A DNA stretch of 64,000 nucleotides from Phoronis australis (lineage: Eukaryota; Phoronida; Phoronidae). Positions 11,181-20,473 of the stretch are shown here, one piece after another. A model generated the notes under the pieces. That model searched no databases and was not told the origin of the DNA. It saw nothing but the letters and a program-made list of their open reading frames with translations. Location of the stretch: contig NMRA01000137.1 of assembly GCA_002633005.1 (NCBI GenBank), positions 248,001 through 312,000 of the forward strand, given 5' to 3'. Every line of letters starts with the position of its first letter. The stretch's first letter is position 1. The translations under genes and the position numbers were made by a program.

Positions 11181-12388
11181 CAGTCATAGAAAGTCGGCCA
11201 ACTATTTATTCATGTTGTTATTCTGACCACAGTGGGGAAAGCCTTCTCGCTACAGGTGTATTGCGAGTGTCTTGCAATACATAACGCAGCCCCAGGTTCC
11301 GATTTTTAACGGAAGACATTGACGAGTGAAAGCCAGTGAGATCAGGAGCTTCGTGTGTCATGTATGGCAATATCTCCACGTAACTAACAAAAACTAGTCT
11401 TACAGAAAGCAGCACCTGTTGACACCTGTGGTCTATTGCATAAAACAGTCTCTAAGTTCCCTAAATGCTTTGCATATTTGTTTCTTTCGTAAGTCACACA
11501 TGTAATGTTTTTATCATTTTACTTTTGACATTTTCTAACAATATAACTAAAAACTGAGCCCTTAATTAAGTCAAAACAATTAGGGACTTAGTCCTTAAAT
11601 TGGGGGCGTTGCATGAAAAGATCCCTACTTATTTTCAATAATACTAAGAATTTGACGTAGAGTTCACTCTCGATTTGTATCAAAGCCAAAAATTGGCCTA
11701 GTTATGATACTCAAACACCATAAGAAAGGACAATCAGTGTTTTCACAAGCCCACAGTACACAGTAGATTTAAAGAACTTTGTTGAGCCCCTTTTTGAGCC
11801 TGTTTCATACAACAGCCGCTTAATTTCCAGCACACCAAAGGGAAAAAAGCTGGACATCGGATCTAAAATACCGCAAAACCCAGGAACATCACCGAGGGCG
11901 TTATTAGTTTTGCATGTGAAACGTAACAGGAAATATAATTACAGTGAGGCAATGCATGGAAATATCCATCCACGTGTTAACACAACAGCGTGAGTAAGTA
12001 TATGTACATGATCATGTCAAAGAGCTACAGAACGCGGGTCGGAGCTTCAAAAATCGGGCCATTTGCGTCAAAAGCTGGGCAGTTGGCAACACTGGCGCCC
12101 CAGTGATTATATAATCGGAATAACCACGTTCAACAATGCACATTAATTGTCAAGAACAATTTACAAACGTGAAACACAACATGTTTGGCTTCATCACGTT
12201 TGTAGATTTAAGGCAATCTGGGAGAGCGCGCGTTATTAAATTCTGTTACTGTATGGTGATTCTATCACAGAATATCTCATCACATGATATTAGCAACATA
12301 CGCATTTCTTAATGAAATGAAATTGTCGATCCCAACACGCCCTTTTTGTCACTGTGAACATAAAACACGAGTACTATACCTTTGAAGA
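11181..12388. other. no supported gene
   Basis: AT-rich spacer between the two direct repeats. I see no supported gene. Confidence 0.35.
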
Positions 12389-12472
12389 GACGTTATCAGC
12401 GAGAAAAGAGATTTTAAGAGGGCATCGAGCCTGGAGCTCATGCGGTCGCAATCCGACGCTCTTCTGACAGAG
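12389..12472 (+). CDS. candidate exon, strand ambiguous
   Basis: On the plus strand one frame reads DVISEKRDFKRASSLELMRS and on to LLTE, ending exactly at a donor (GAGGTAAGC). On the minus strand nearly the same bases (12380-12463, 84 nt) are bounded by an acceptor (CTCTGTCAG) and a donor (AAAGGTATAG) and read SDCDRMSSRLDALLKSLFSL. Both look protein-like; at most one can be right. A weakly similar stretch precedes the upstream repeat copy. Confidence 0.25.
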
Positions 12473-12524
12473 GTAAGCCCCCCGATAAATCGTAAATGAT
12501 TCAAAGCATATAGAACTGGTAAAG

Positions 12525-12735
12525 TCACCAACCTTGATCTCAGCAAATGTCTGGCAGACAACTACAGCGACATTTGGGGATTTGTAATGAAATCACAAAA
12601 TCGAAAGGGGTCGTTTTGTTTTATAGCTCTGGTCAAAGGTAATAGCTTCAAGAAGCCCACTCTACCGGACAATAATTCACGAAAATGCGTTTTACTTCTA
12701 TGAAACGGAAGATGTCTCTTTAAAAGCGACTAACC
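12525..12735 (+). repeat. direct repeat A2, ending in TTAA
   Basis: Downstream partner of 10975-11180. It ends AAGATGTCTCTTTAA, so the TTAA sits at 12719-12722. The reverse complement, TTAAAGAGACAT, resembles the TTAAAGGGACAT start of the inverted copy at 6430. Confidence 0.6.
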
Positions 12736-12765
12736 GAAATCCCACTTAGTGCGGTCAAAGGGCCT

Positions 12766-14435
12766 GGGGCCAGTTTAATGACAACTGACTTAGGCTTGAG
12801 ACTTAAAAGTTAAGACCAAAAATTTGTCTAAGTTAAGACCGAAATGCGGTCTAAGGTAAGACTGAAGATGAAATTCCAGAAAATACAGTTTCATGGATAC
12901 AAAGTCGGGTCTCCGATCGGTCTTCACCTAGACATATGTTAAGCCGGTTTTTAACAAAGGTGAGCACACAAACTACGCTTTTGCCACATGTTGCGAATTC
13001 AAAAAATAAGCGAAGCGGTGTGCGAAATACGGCTTCAAAAATATTCGTGGTAATAAAACTCTAAATGGTAGTTTATTGACATTTGGGACACCATTGGGAC
13101 CTCGTTTGATGGAGAAGACCTTACTATGGCTGGAAAATGTAATAAATGTGCCAGTAAGTCGCACAACATTGTCTCTACGGCATTTGGCAGACGTTAGATT
13201 ACAAAATATATCAATGAAATTTATTCCTCAACAGTTTTCATTGCTATCACTCCTAACTCTGAACTGTCTTTTAATAATTAAGACTAAAAGAACAATCTCA
13301 AGCCAACTCTACAGCAGGCCGAGACGTTAGTGTGACAATTAAAATTCAAAACTTTTGAACACTCGTGAGGTCTTGTCTAGTTTCATTTTCAGTGACATTT
13401 CAAGACCAGTCACAATGGTAAAAAACAAGTATTTAACAACTTTGAAACCTATTTGCGTTCTATTTAATGTCTACAATCCACACGACACTGTCGAATTCAG
13501 CTATTAACGCATAATACCCAAGTAACCGATATATTTAATCGTTGAACATGTTTTCAAACTTGAAGGTATTGACTAAACGCCGCCATCACGCTCAAAATAA
13601 CTGATAGTTATCTCCCCCATTTGCCCATGACTAAGCTTATTTTACGTCTTAAGCAGACGAATCAGACGGAGTGAGTGAAGCATATTTTGGATAAATGTGA
13701 GCTGTATACGGACGAAAGAATTTCGTTGTCTTGGTATTCCTACAATGATCGAATAAAGAGGAAAAAACGGTTTTCGGAGGAATGCACTTCGACTGATTCG
13801 CTACCGAGGAACGTAGTGTTTCAGTCAACCAGTTCCCGATGACACATTGTTGGCTTCGTGTGACGTAATAGGACACCACGTGGAAAGTTTCCTTGGCTTT
13901 TTAAAATTTGATCATCAAGTTTCGTCCTGTGTAACACAGTCGGTCTTTAGTCTCAATTTGAACCGTAATGGTCAGGTATCGATAAATGGCATTACAGCTT
14001 GTCGAGCAACGTCAAAACGGGTATTTATATGCGACATTGGTGAGTCGCAAGGAAAATTGCAATATAGTTCACTTGTAAAAATACTTGTATAGCTGGAAAA
14101 TATCGCTTCAGATTCAGGTGAGTCACAATGTATTTGTTTCTACCGTGCTTTACCGGTTCCCCAGCCGAAAGCTGACGATGTTTGAACGACTTGACATTGT
14201 TGTGAATGGGGCCATTTAAGTGTAAAACAAAGCTAAGAATATCGACAAAATTTGTTCCTCAACAGTTCGCAGTGATGTCAGTTATAATCTTTTGTCATTT
14301 ACACCGATAATCCGATCTTAAACCCATGTTTCGTTCTTAATTTAGCCCAAATTCGGTCTCAATTTTGGTCTCGAAAACGAGGCCAAGACAGATAAGTCTC
14401 AAGTTAGTCCGACTTGGGCCATGAAACGGGCCCCC
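12766..14435. mobile_element. 1.67-kb DNA element with ~150-bp imperfect inverted ends
   Basis: The left end (GGGGCCAGTTTAATGACAAC) is matched on the opposite strand at the right end (GGGGCCCGTTTCATGGCCCA). Both continue into ACTTGAGACTTA-like and AAGACCnAAA motifs for roughly 150 bases. Inside, a plus-strand frame (13847-14040) ends at a donor (ACATTGGTGAGTC), and a minus-strand frame (13649-13879) ends with a serine-rich tail; neither matches a transposase I know. A 50-bp block is repeated directly at about 13212 and 14236. No clear target duplication found. Confidence 0.6.
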
Positions 14436-16543
14436 AGATTTAGAACAGCAGGCCTAGTAAGTGCCCTGAATCAAGTTATTTTTGACAGTTTGTGGGCAGG
14501 CTTATAACCGCCTTAAAAATGTGTCAGGGAAATATTTTCAGGTGAAACGCCTGTTGGTCCCCTATTAAGTGAGCTTAAATATATATTTTTAACAAAGCTT
14601 CAGGAATCAACGAAGAATCTGTCACTATATGGCCTCAACTTGTTCATTACTCTGGTTAAAGGTGATGCTTCATTTACTGTTTGATAGGCACAACTTCTTC
14701 CCTCGACCACAAACGAGTTCTAATCTAAGTCAGTTGAACAGGTGCAGTCATTTTTGTGAAGGGAAACGGTCAAACTCAGTTTCATTTTCTGTGAGAGTGG
14801 AAGAATGGTTCAACACTGCCCACTTCATGCATTGAGCGCCTGTGTACTTTTCATATAATGATTTCCGTGAGTTTGTTTGGTTTCAAAAATGACCTGTGTT
14901 AGCGAGGGTCAGTCAAACTGAGTGGTTTATTCACATTTGCAAGCATAACAAGAAAATTTCCATTTTACGTAATAATTATTGTATAGAATTAGGAATACGT
15001 TAAAAATAAACAAACTTTAACAAAACCTATTTTTGCATGTTACGTCAATGGACTACCCATTTCTGAAAGACTTTCACGGTTTGCTTTAGGGGAACCAAAA
15101 ATGTAGGAAATGTAACATATTTGATGGTTCCGGGGCTTACTTTCAGAAATTCTGTGTTCTCATCCGGAATAAAGCACTGAAGTGATGCTCACGCAAAGAC
15201 AAATGAATTGTTTGCATGTGTTTAATTACATAGCGGAGGAAAATCAATCAGTACCGGATTTCTAATTTTGACTTGTATTGAAAAACAACATCAAAATACA
15301 AGCGTTGATGTAAATGCCACTTACCTTTATTTGACGCCTAGTTCGTTGAATTCGCCGATTTTACGATTTAGAGTTATAGCTCGACAACGACACGTTAAGA
15401 CTCAATACCAGCGATGAAAAACGTTGACCGTTCCTTAGACCTACGGCGAGTAGTCAGAACCGTCATTTTTCGTGGCAACTGATGCACCCGTGTTAAAATA
15501 ACTTGAGGTGTCAGCTTGTCATTTACATATTTACTGTAAACGACATCGTTTCACTATGAGGAACTGCCGCTGGAGCAAATCTGCACTGACTGTTTCTATT
15601 TCTTGGGAAACCACGCGGGAATTGGCCGATGTTGAACAGAATTTTTGCGATTAATAATTAATAAGACCCATTGTATTTAATCAATTTACACTGCGTTGCT
15701 TTGGCAACGAAGTTATACAAAGCACTGCGTGTTTCTATTGCTATAGAGAGTCAATCTATAGAAAAACAAATATTTGCTGTTGTCGCGAATGCTGGCTAAA
15801 TGGATTTGGAATTAAGCTGGCCGAAAAGGGGTCACTTTTCACAATTCATTCATTTAAGTGAAGGGTTAATTCCATTTGTTTTATATATAATAAAGGTTAA
15901 GACCGAATAAATTTCTCGTGGAATTTGACATTCGGATTTAACCCACTCATGATTTCGAGCACCTATACATTAAATACATTTTCTCGTCTGTGAATTCACT
16001 GACTAGATTTTCAAATTAAAGACGGGTTTACGTTATCTTTAATAAAAGTATCCAGCTTGGTTTAAAAAACGACAAAATGAAGTACAAAGGGGGTCCCAAT
16101 TTAGTAAGTTTTCTTCAACCGGCAATTTTTAATAGTATGCCACAGGGTGTATATTCGCAAAGGGTATATTTTTACCTTTCTGTTACCCGAATTTCATGTA
16201 CACAGGGGCGCAAGGAGGCTTTCTAGGGACCTACAGACTGGAAATGTGCCAGTGACATAAATTACATGCATTGAGAACCAATGTTAAAAGTAATTGTACC
16301 ATTTGTCAAATTTATTTCGTAGTTTAACCAAAATCCTCAGAAATATATTAAGTCTTATTTCTCAGAAACTTATGTTTGTTTTATACTCCCTATCATTGTT
16401 CATTTTGGAAAACTTTACAAACCGTAGATTTTTCGATAGGAAGTATGTCTACATTCAGAAAAATGTTTGGACGTAGACGCGTTGGTTCGTATTTCTGCCA
16501 AATTGAACGGACATAAGGCATTGCCCATACGCCATATCATATC
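14436..16543. other. no supported gene
   Basis: About 2.1 kb of AT-rich DNA. A good minus-strand donor at about 15325 and a plus-strand ATG followed by a donor at about 16077 lack partners. Confidence 0.35.
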
Positions 16544-16696
16544 TTAACTATAATATGCAAACATTTTGACACAGACTTTGTGTCGCTCCAAATGTCGAAA
16601 GGCGACTCTTGGTCCACAAAATGTTGCAAGAAGCATTGTCGTAGTGTTTTCGCTTGTTAGTTCCCGCGCTTTATCACAAGCTGCAAAAGCCGCCAT
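16544..16696 (-). CDS. candidate start exon, short ORF of 50 codons
   Basis: Minus-strand ATG in an AAGATGGCGGC context opens MAAFAACDKARELTSENTTT and continues through LLATFCGPRVAFRHLERHKV to a stop at 16544-16546. The composition and start context are typical of an animal first coding exon. No domain recognised. It may be spliced before the stop, or be a chance frame. Confidence 0.3.
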   Translation of the reverse strand: MAAFAACDKARELTSENTTTMLLATFCGPRVAFRHLERHKVCVKMFAYYS

Positions 16697-17570
16697 CTTG
16701 TGTCCATGCAGTTTCTATACACACTGTGTTACAAGGAATTACAATACTAGGCTACTAGCAGACGATGGATACAATCGACAAGAGAATCAATTATTGCTTG
16801 GGAAATTGTTAACGCGACGATCTTCCCCAAATCGGCCTGCAGATACTCGTTGCTAACGAAACAGATTGTTTTCCGATGAGCTTGGGACACAATACTACAG
16901 TACAGATCAACGATTTACGGAAAAACGAACAACAAATATCTGCGGTACATGAAATCATGAAAAACCGAATATGGGCTTACAAATATAGGTCGGAATATAC
17001 CAGCCTTAAGGCAAAATGAAATGAATACACCACACGGAAGTGTCGCAAATATTCCCTTTATCTTTTTTACTTGCCTGCATTCTGTATTAGCCTAAAATGA
17101 AATGCAGGCAAGCATGGTTGACCACTCATGCGACGACACAAGGAAACGTAACCACGTTATCATTACTATAATGTTATTCCCATGCGCTAGACCACCAGTG
17201 TTCGCCAACAACACTTTCACCTTACGCGTTCTACTAGTCTGAAAGAACGTTACATCGCGGCCTGTTGAATCTATTCGACATCTGAATAAAGCTCGGTTGA
17301 CATGAGTGGGTTAGTAATCTATGTATGAACTTTAGGGTCGAGTGGTGTAAAAAGAAATTACCTCCTCGTCCCTGTCTTATTGTGTTACTCCATGCAGAAA
17401 ACAGTTTCAGTGAAGCAGCATCGGAAATACACTGGCCTACAAGACGTACAGAGAAGAGAATAACCTGCTTCACTTGTTGTGCATGGCGATATCTTGCATT
17501 TTCGCGAGTTTTACTGGTCCAGGGAAAGCACGTATGTAGGAACTATACAGCATGAAAACCACGCCCACCA
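16697..17570. other. no supported gene
   Basis: Two opposing frames of about 77 codons overlap at 17234-17555 without recognisable features. Confidence 0.35.
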
Positions 17571-17813
17571 CATAGGCGGATTTAGGGGGGGGGGCGCCCC
17601 CCTTGGCAGTTTTTCATGTTTGACACGTTCTCCGTTTCTTTCTTTGCCTTTTTTCTTCGTTAATACTTCAGGAATCAAGGAAAATGCTTGATTTTTAGAT
17701 AAAAAAAGAAAATTTTCCCCGCATTCGGTGCTATGCGCATCTAATCGTGCTTTGCGCAAAAGTTTTCAGACAAAATGTTGGCCACCCCTTGTGATATCCT
17801 AGATCCGCCACCA
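17571..17813 (-). mobile_element. GGCGGAT-ended MITE, copy 4, with CACCA target duplication
   Basis: Ends are CATAGGCGGATTTAGG and GATCCGCCACCA, flanked by CACCA at 17566-17570 and 17814-17818. Read on the minus strand its interior (AAATCAAGCATTTTCCTTGA, then GAACGTGTCAAACA) closely matches the larger copy at 56593-57550, so these two form a second subfamily. Confidence 0.85.
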
Positions 17814-18058
17814 CACCATGGCTACCGTTGCGAAATACCACACGCAAGCGCATAGTAAATGTGACGGAATACCTCAGCATATGTACTACAACAAGATTCT
17901 TTTCAATATGTTCTCGATATTCCCCTGAAAACGTAACCAGTATGAAACTACGCAATCGTGTGCTAACATATTGAAAATAATAAGCTGAAGGCTTGTAAAT
18001 CTTAAAAGATTTGATAGAATCCGCCAGGGCCCGAGATTTAACTTCGAAATCAGAATAC
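17814..18058. other. no supported gene
   Basis: Spacer between the MITE and the LTR element; nothing seen. Confidence 0.4.
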
Positions 18059-18315
18059 TGTTGTGAATGTTGGTTTGTGTGGTCTCGTCTTTCGTGTTGT
18101 CTTGCGTGTTCGTGTTCGTCCGTGGGTTTCCGTCAGTGGCCGGATGTTGTAAGTTCTAGTTTTGTCACGTGACTGGGGAATCGAGAGCTCTCTCTTCGTG
18201 TGGCTCTGCTGCACGCAGGACGTCTGCGTTTGTGGGTCGGCATCTCAAGCGTGTATTCAAGCTTTCATATGAGTAGAGGTAAGCTGCACGAGAACCTGTG
18301 TATCAAGTCACAACA
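18059..18315 (+). repeat. 5' LTR
   Basis: TG...CA termini. Differs from the 3' LTR at GGGAATCGAG versus GGGAATCAAG and CTGCACGCAG versus CTGCCCGCAG. Confidence 0.92.
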
Positions 18316-18606
18316 TTTGGCGTAGTTGCTACGTGCAGTTTCTACCTTTACACCGAGTGGCGCGTAGTTCAAAATAATTTTCGTGGACTTGTTTTTCCTT
18401 GTTGCTCGGTACCACCCGTGTCGTAGCGTGTAGGTCACTGAACACGGCTGTTCAGCTGTTTCGCTTATTACATTCTTCATTTTTCATTTTTGTCTAGTAA
18501 ATATAATTACCATTGGTATAATTTTTATTTGGTATTGTTTCCAAGTTCAGTCTTTTCAGACCTACATTTAATTAGTGCCACACCCTTTGTGGTACCATTG
18601 CATAAC

Positions 18607-18925
18607 ATGGCGTCCAAGATTCTAATCAATTCTTGTGACGCTACAACACTGTTGGGCCTTCCGGGTATGACTACTGATGTTGCTGCTGCAGTTATGGACT
18701 TCTGAGCAATATTAGTTATTACTCCGGAGAATGTGTGCAAGATACATTCCAGTTGGAAGCCAACCAAGACTGTACAGAAGTCCATAGACTTTACAGTCCC
18801 ATGCGGTCTGCCAGAAGATTTGGAGGAAGTAGTCAAGGTTTGTGACGAATATGGTAAGAAAACCTCATCAATACTTACCTCTAGCCCTGACTATTCATTT
18901 TCCAAGTTGGCAGCTAAACTGACTC
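18607..18925 (+). pseudogene. LTR-element protein, N-terminal part, one in-frame stop
   Basis: The frame opens MASKILINSCDATTLLGLPG and continues TTDVAAAVMDF to a TGA at 18703-18705. It then stays open (AILVITPENVCKIHSSWKP) to the N gap at 18926. The first part has the pattern of a ComEA-like helix-hairpin-helix: I-N-x-C/A, hydrophobic LLGLPGM hairpin, alanine-rich second helix, then a V/ITPE stretch. In such domains the residue at the stop is usually arginine, so a CGA to TGA change at a CpG is likely. The element is young, which fits a single fresh lesion. Not a gag or pol protein that I recognise. Confidence 0.55.
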
Positions 18926-19037
18926 NNNNNNNNNNNNNNNNNNNNNNNNNNNNNNNNNNNNNNNNNNNNNNNNNNNNNNNNNNNNNNNNNNNNNNNNNNN
19001 NNNNNNNNNNNNNNNNNNNNNNNNNNNNNNNNNNNNN
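18926..19037. other. assembly gap (112 N)
   Basis: Run of N inside the LTR element. The true length is unknown, so the frame relation between the sequences on either side cannot be judged. Confidence 0.98.
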
Positions 19038-19045
19038 CTCGTCGA

Positions 19046-19804
19046 ATGAACTTTGACCTCCCTGACAGTAAGAAAGTAGTTGGCCTGTTAGGTTTCTTGA
19101 AAAAATCGGTTCAGAAATTCATGAAACGTACTAGTTCAACTGAGGCTTTCCTTTCCAAGACAGCTGAGTCATCTACTCAGACTGCTGGTGAGTTCTCTGT
19201 ACCTTCAACTGAAGATGATAGAACTGTATCTAATCCAGTAGATAGTATTGAAGTTTCAGACCCATCAGTTGATAAGATTGCATATGACTCATTGATTACT
19301 CAAGATGTTGCAGTTACTGTTTCACAGAATGTCCCACTAACTCCAGGGGGGCTGTCTCAGCCTGATTTCATACGAGATGTGGCAGTGAGTAGGAACGTCT
19401 GTGTCTCTCCTGCAGCGTCAATTGGTGAGTCCGTTCCAGAGACCATAAAGATTAAGAAGAGTGCACGTGCATTTCTTCCCAAAGTAGACAAATGTGTTGG
19501 AACTAGGCAAGTGATTACGAATCCTGACTCCAACCCTACACTGGCTACTCAGTCACTTTCTCCATGTGACCTTGACGAGACAGATTTCGGTCTGTCCGGC
19601 ATTTTTGCTTCAGATGGTGCAGATAATGAAAAGTTTGATCTGAAACCTGATGGCTGTTTTATTTATAACAATACAACATCTCCGAATGTTTTAAATATTT
19701 CAGCTAAACAGTCCGCAGATCCTGATTTTTCTTTCATTATTAATCGTGAGGTCACGCAACCAGCAGACCTCATGTTCTGTCCACCATTTGTTAATTTTCT
19801 GTAG
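19046..19804 (+). CDS. LTR-element protein, C-terminal part (unknown)
   Basis: About 252 codons, open upstream to the N gap, so the ATG at 19046 is probably internal and this continues the protein on the other side of the gap. It starts MNFDLPDSKKVVGLLGFLKK, a short basic amphipathic stretch, then becomes serine/threonine-, aspartate- and valine-rich and low in complexity. It ends LMFCPPFVNFL. No zinc knuckle, aspartic protease or polymerase motif is visible. Its role may be structural or regulatory for the element. About 410 bases of T-rich sequence separate its stop from the 3' LTR. Confidence 0.6.
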   Translation: MNFDLPDSKKVVGLLGFLKKSVQKFMKRTSSTEAFLSKTAESSTQTAGEFSVPSTEDDRTVSNPVDSIEVSDPSVDKIAYDSLITQDVAVTVSQNVPLTPGGLSQPDFIRDVAVSRNVCVSPAASIGESVPETIKIKKSARAFLPKVDKCVGTRQVITNPDSNPTLATQSLSPCDLDETDFGLSGIFASDGADNEKFDLKPDGCFIYNNTTSPNVLNISAKQSADPDFSFIINREVTQPADLMFCPPFVNFL

Positions 19805-20216
19805 TAGCTTACTGTGCTACCTTGCTGTTGCTTGTTGTTTTGTGCACTATATGTTCTGTGTTCATTACTTGTTCATATGGTCCAAATGTTAATAGTTTTT
19901 TTTAAAATATATAGTACAGTAAATTCTTCTTGTTACAAGTTTAATTTTTTTTTTACCATATGTACCTTGTAACTAGTATTTTTCAAATTTTCAAGTATCC
20001 CCAGTCATGTACTTTTGTGAAGTATTTAGTTTTTTTATTGTAAATCCGGCCACATAGGTTTTAGTTACTCTAGTATTATTCGTAGTATAGTTCTTATTTT
20101 TCATAATGTATATTAGACATTGGTCAGTTTATTTTTTACTATTTCATTAGTTAAGGGGGGAGTAAAGGTTGGGTGGTGTTTTTTTGTATCATTCTTCTAT
20201 TTAGGGAGGGGAGGAA

Positions 20217-20473
20217 TGTTGTGAATGTTGGTTTGTGTGGTCTCGTCTTTCGTGTTGTCTTGCGTGTTCGTGTTCGTCCGTGGGTTTCCGTCAGTGGCCG
20301 GATGTTGTAAGTTCTAGTTTTGTCACGTGACTGGGGAATCAAGAGCTCTCTCTTCGTGTGGCTCTGCTGCCCGCAGGACGTCTGCGTTTGTGGGTCGGCA
20401 TCTCAAGCGTGTATTCAAGCTTTCATATGAGTAGAGGTAAGCTGCACGAGAACCTGTGTATCAAGTCACAACA
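20217..20473 (+). repeat. 3' LTR
   Basis: Direct copy of 18059-18315, preceded by a purine tract and followed by ATAC. Confidence 0.92.

Larger units (their letters stand above)
18059..20473 (+). mobile_element. compact non-autonomous LTR retrotransposon
   Basis: Two direct 257-bp LTRs (18059-18315 and 20217-20473) start TGTTGTGAATG, end GTCACAACA and differ at only two positions seen, so insertion was recent. ATAC flanks the element on both sides (18055-18058 and 20474-20477). A primer-binding site candidate TGGCGTAGTTG (18318-18328) follows the left LTR and fits the 3' end of animal tRNA-Ser at about ten of eleven bases. A purine tract (AGGGAGGGGAGGAA) abuts the right LTR. The interior is only about 1.9 kb. 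No protease, reverse transcriptase, RNase H or integrase motif is visible, although a 112-base N gap hides some of it. Probably Ty3-like by target size and primer, but that is inference. Confidence 0.9.
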
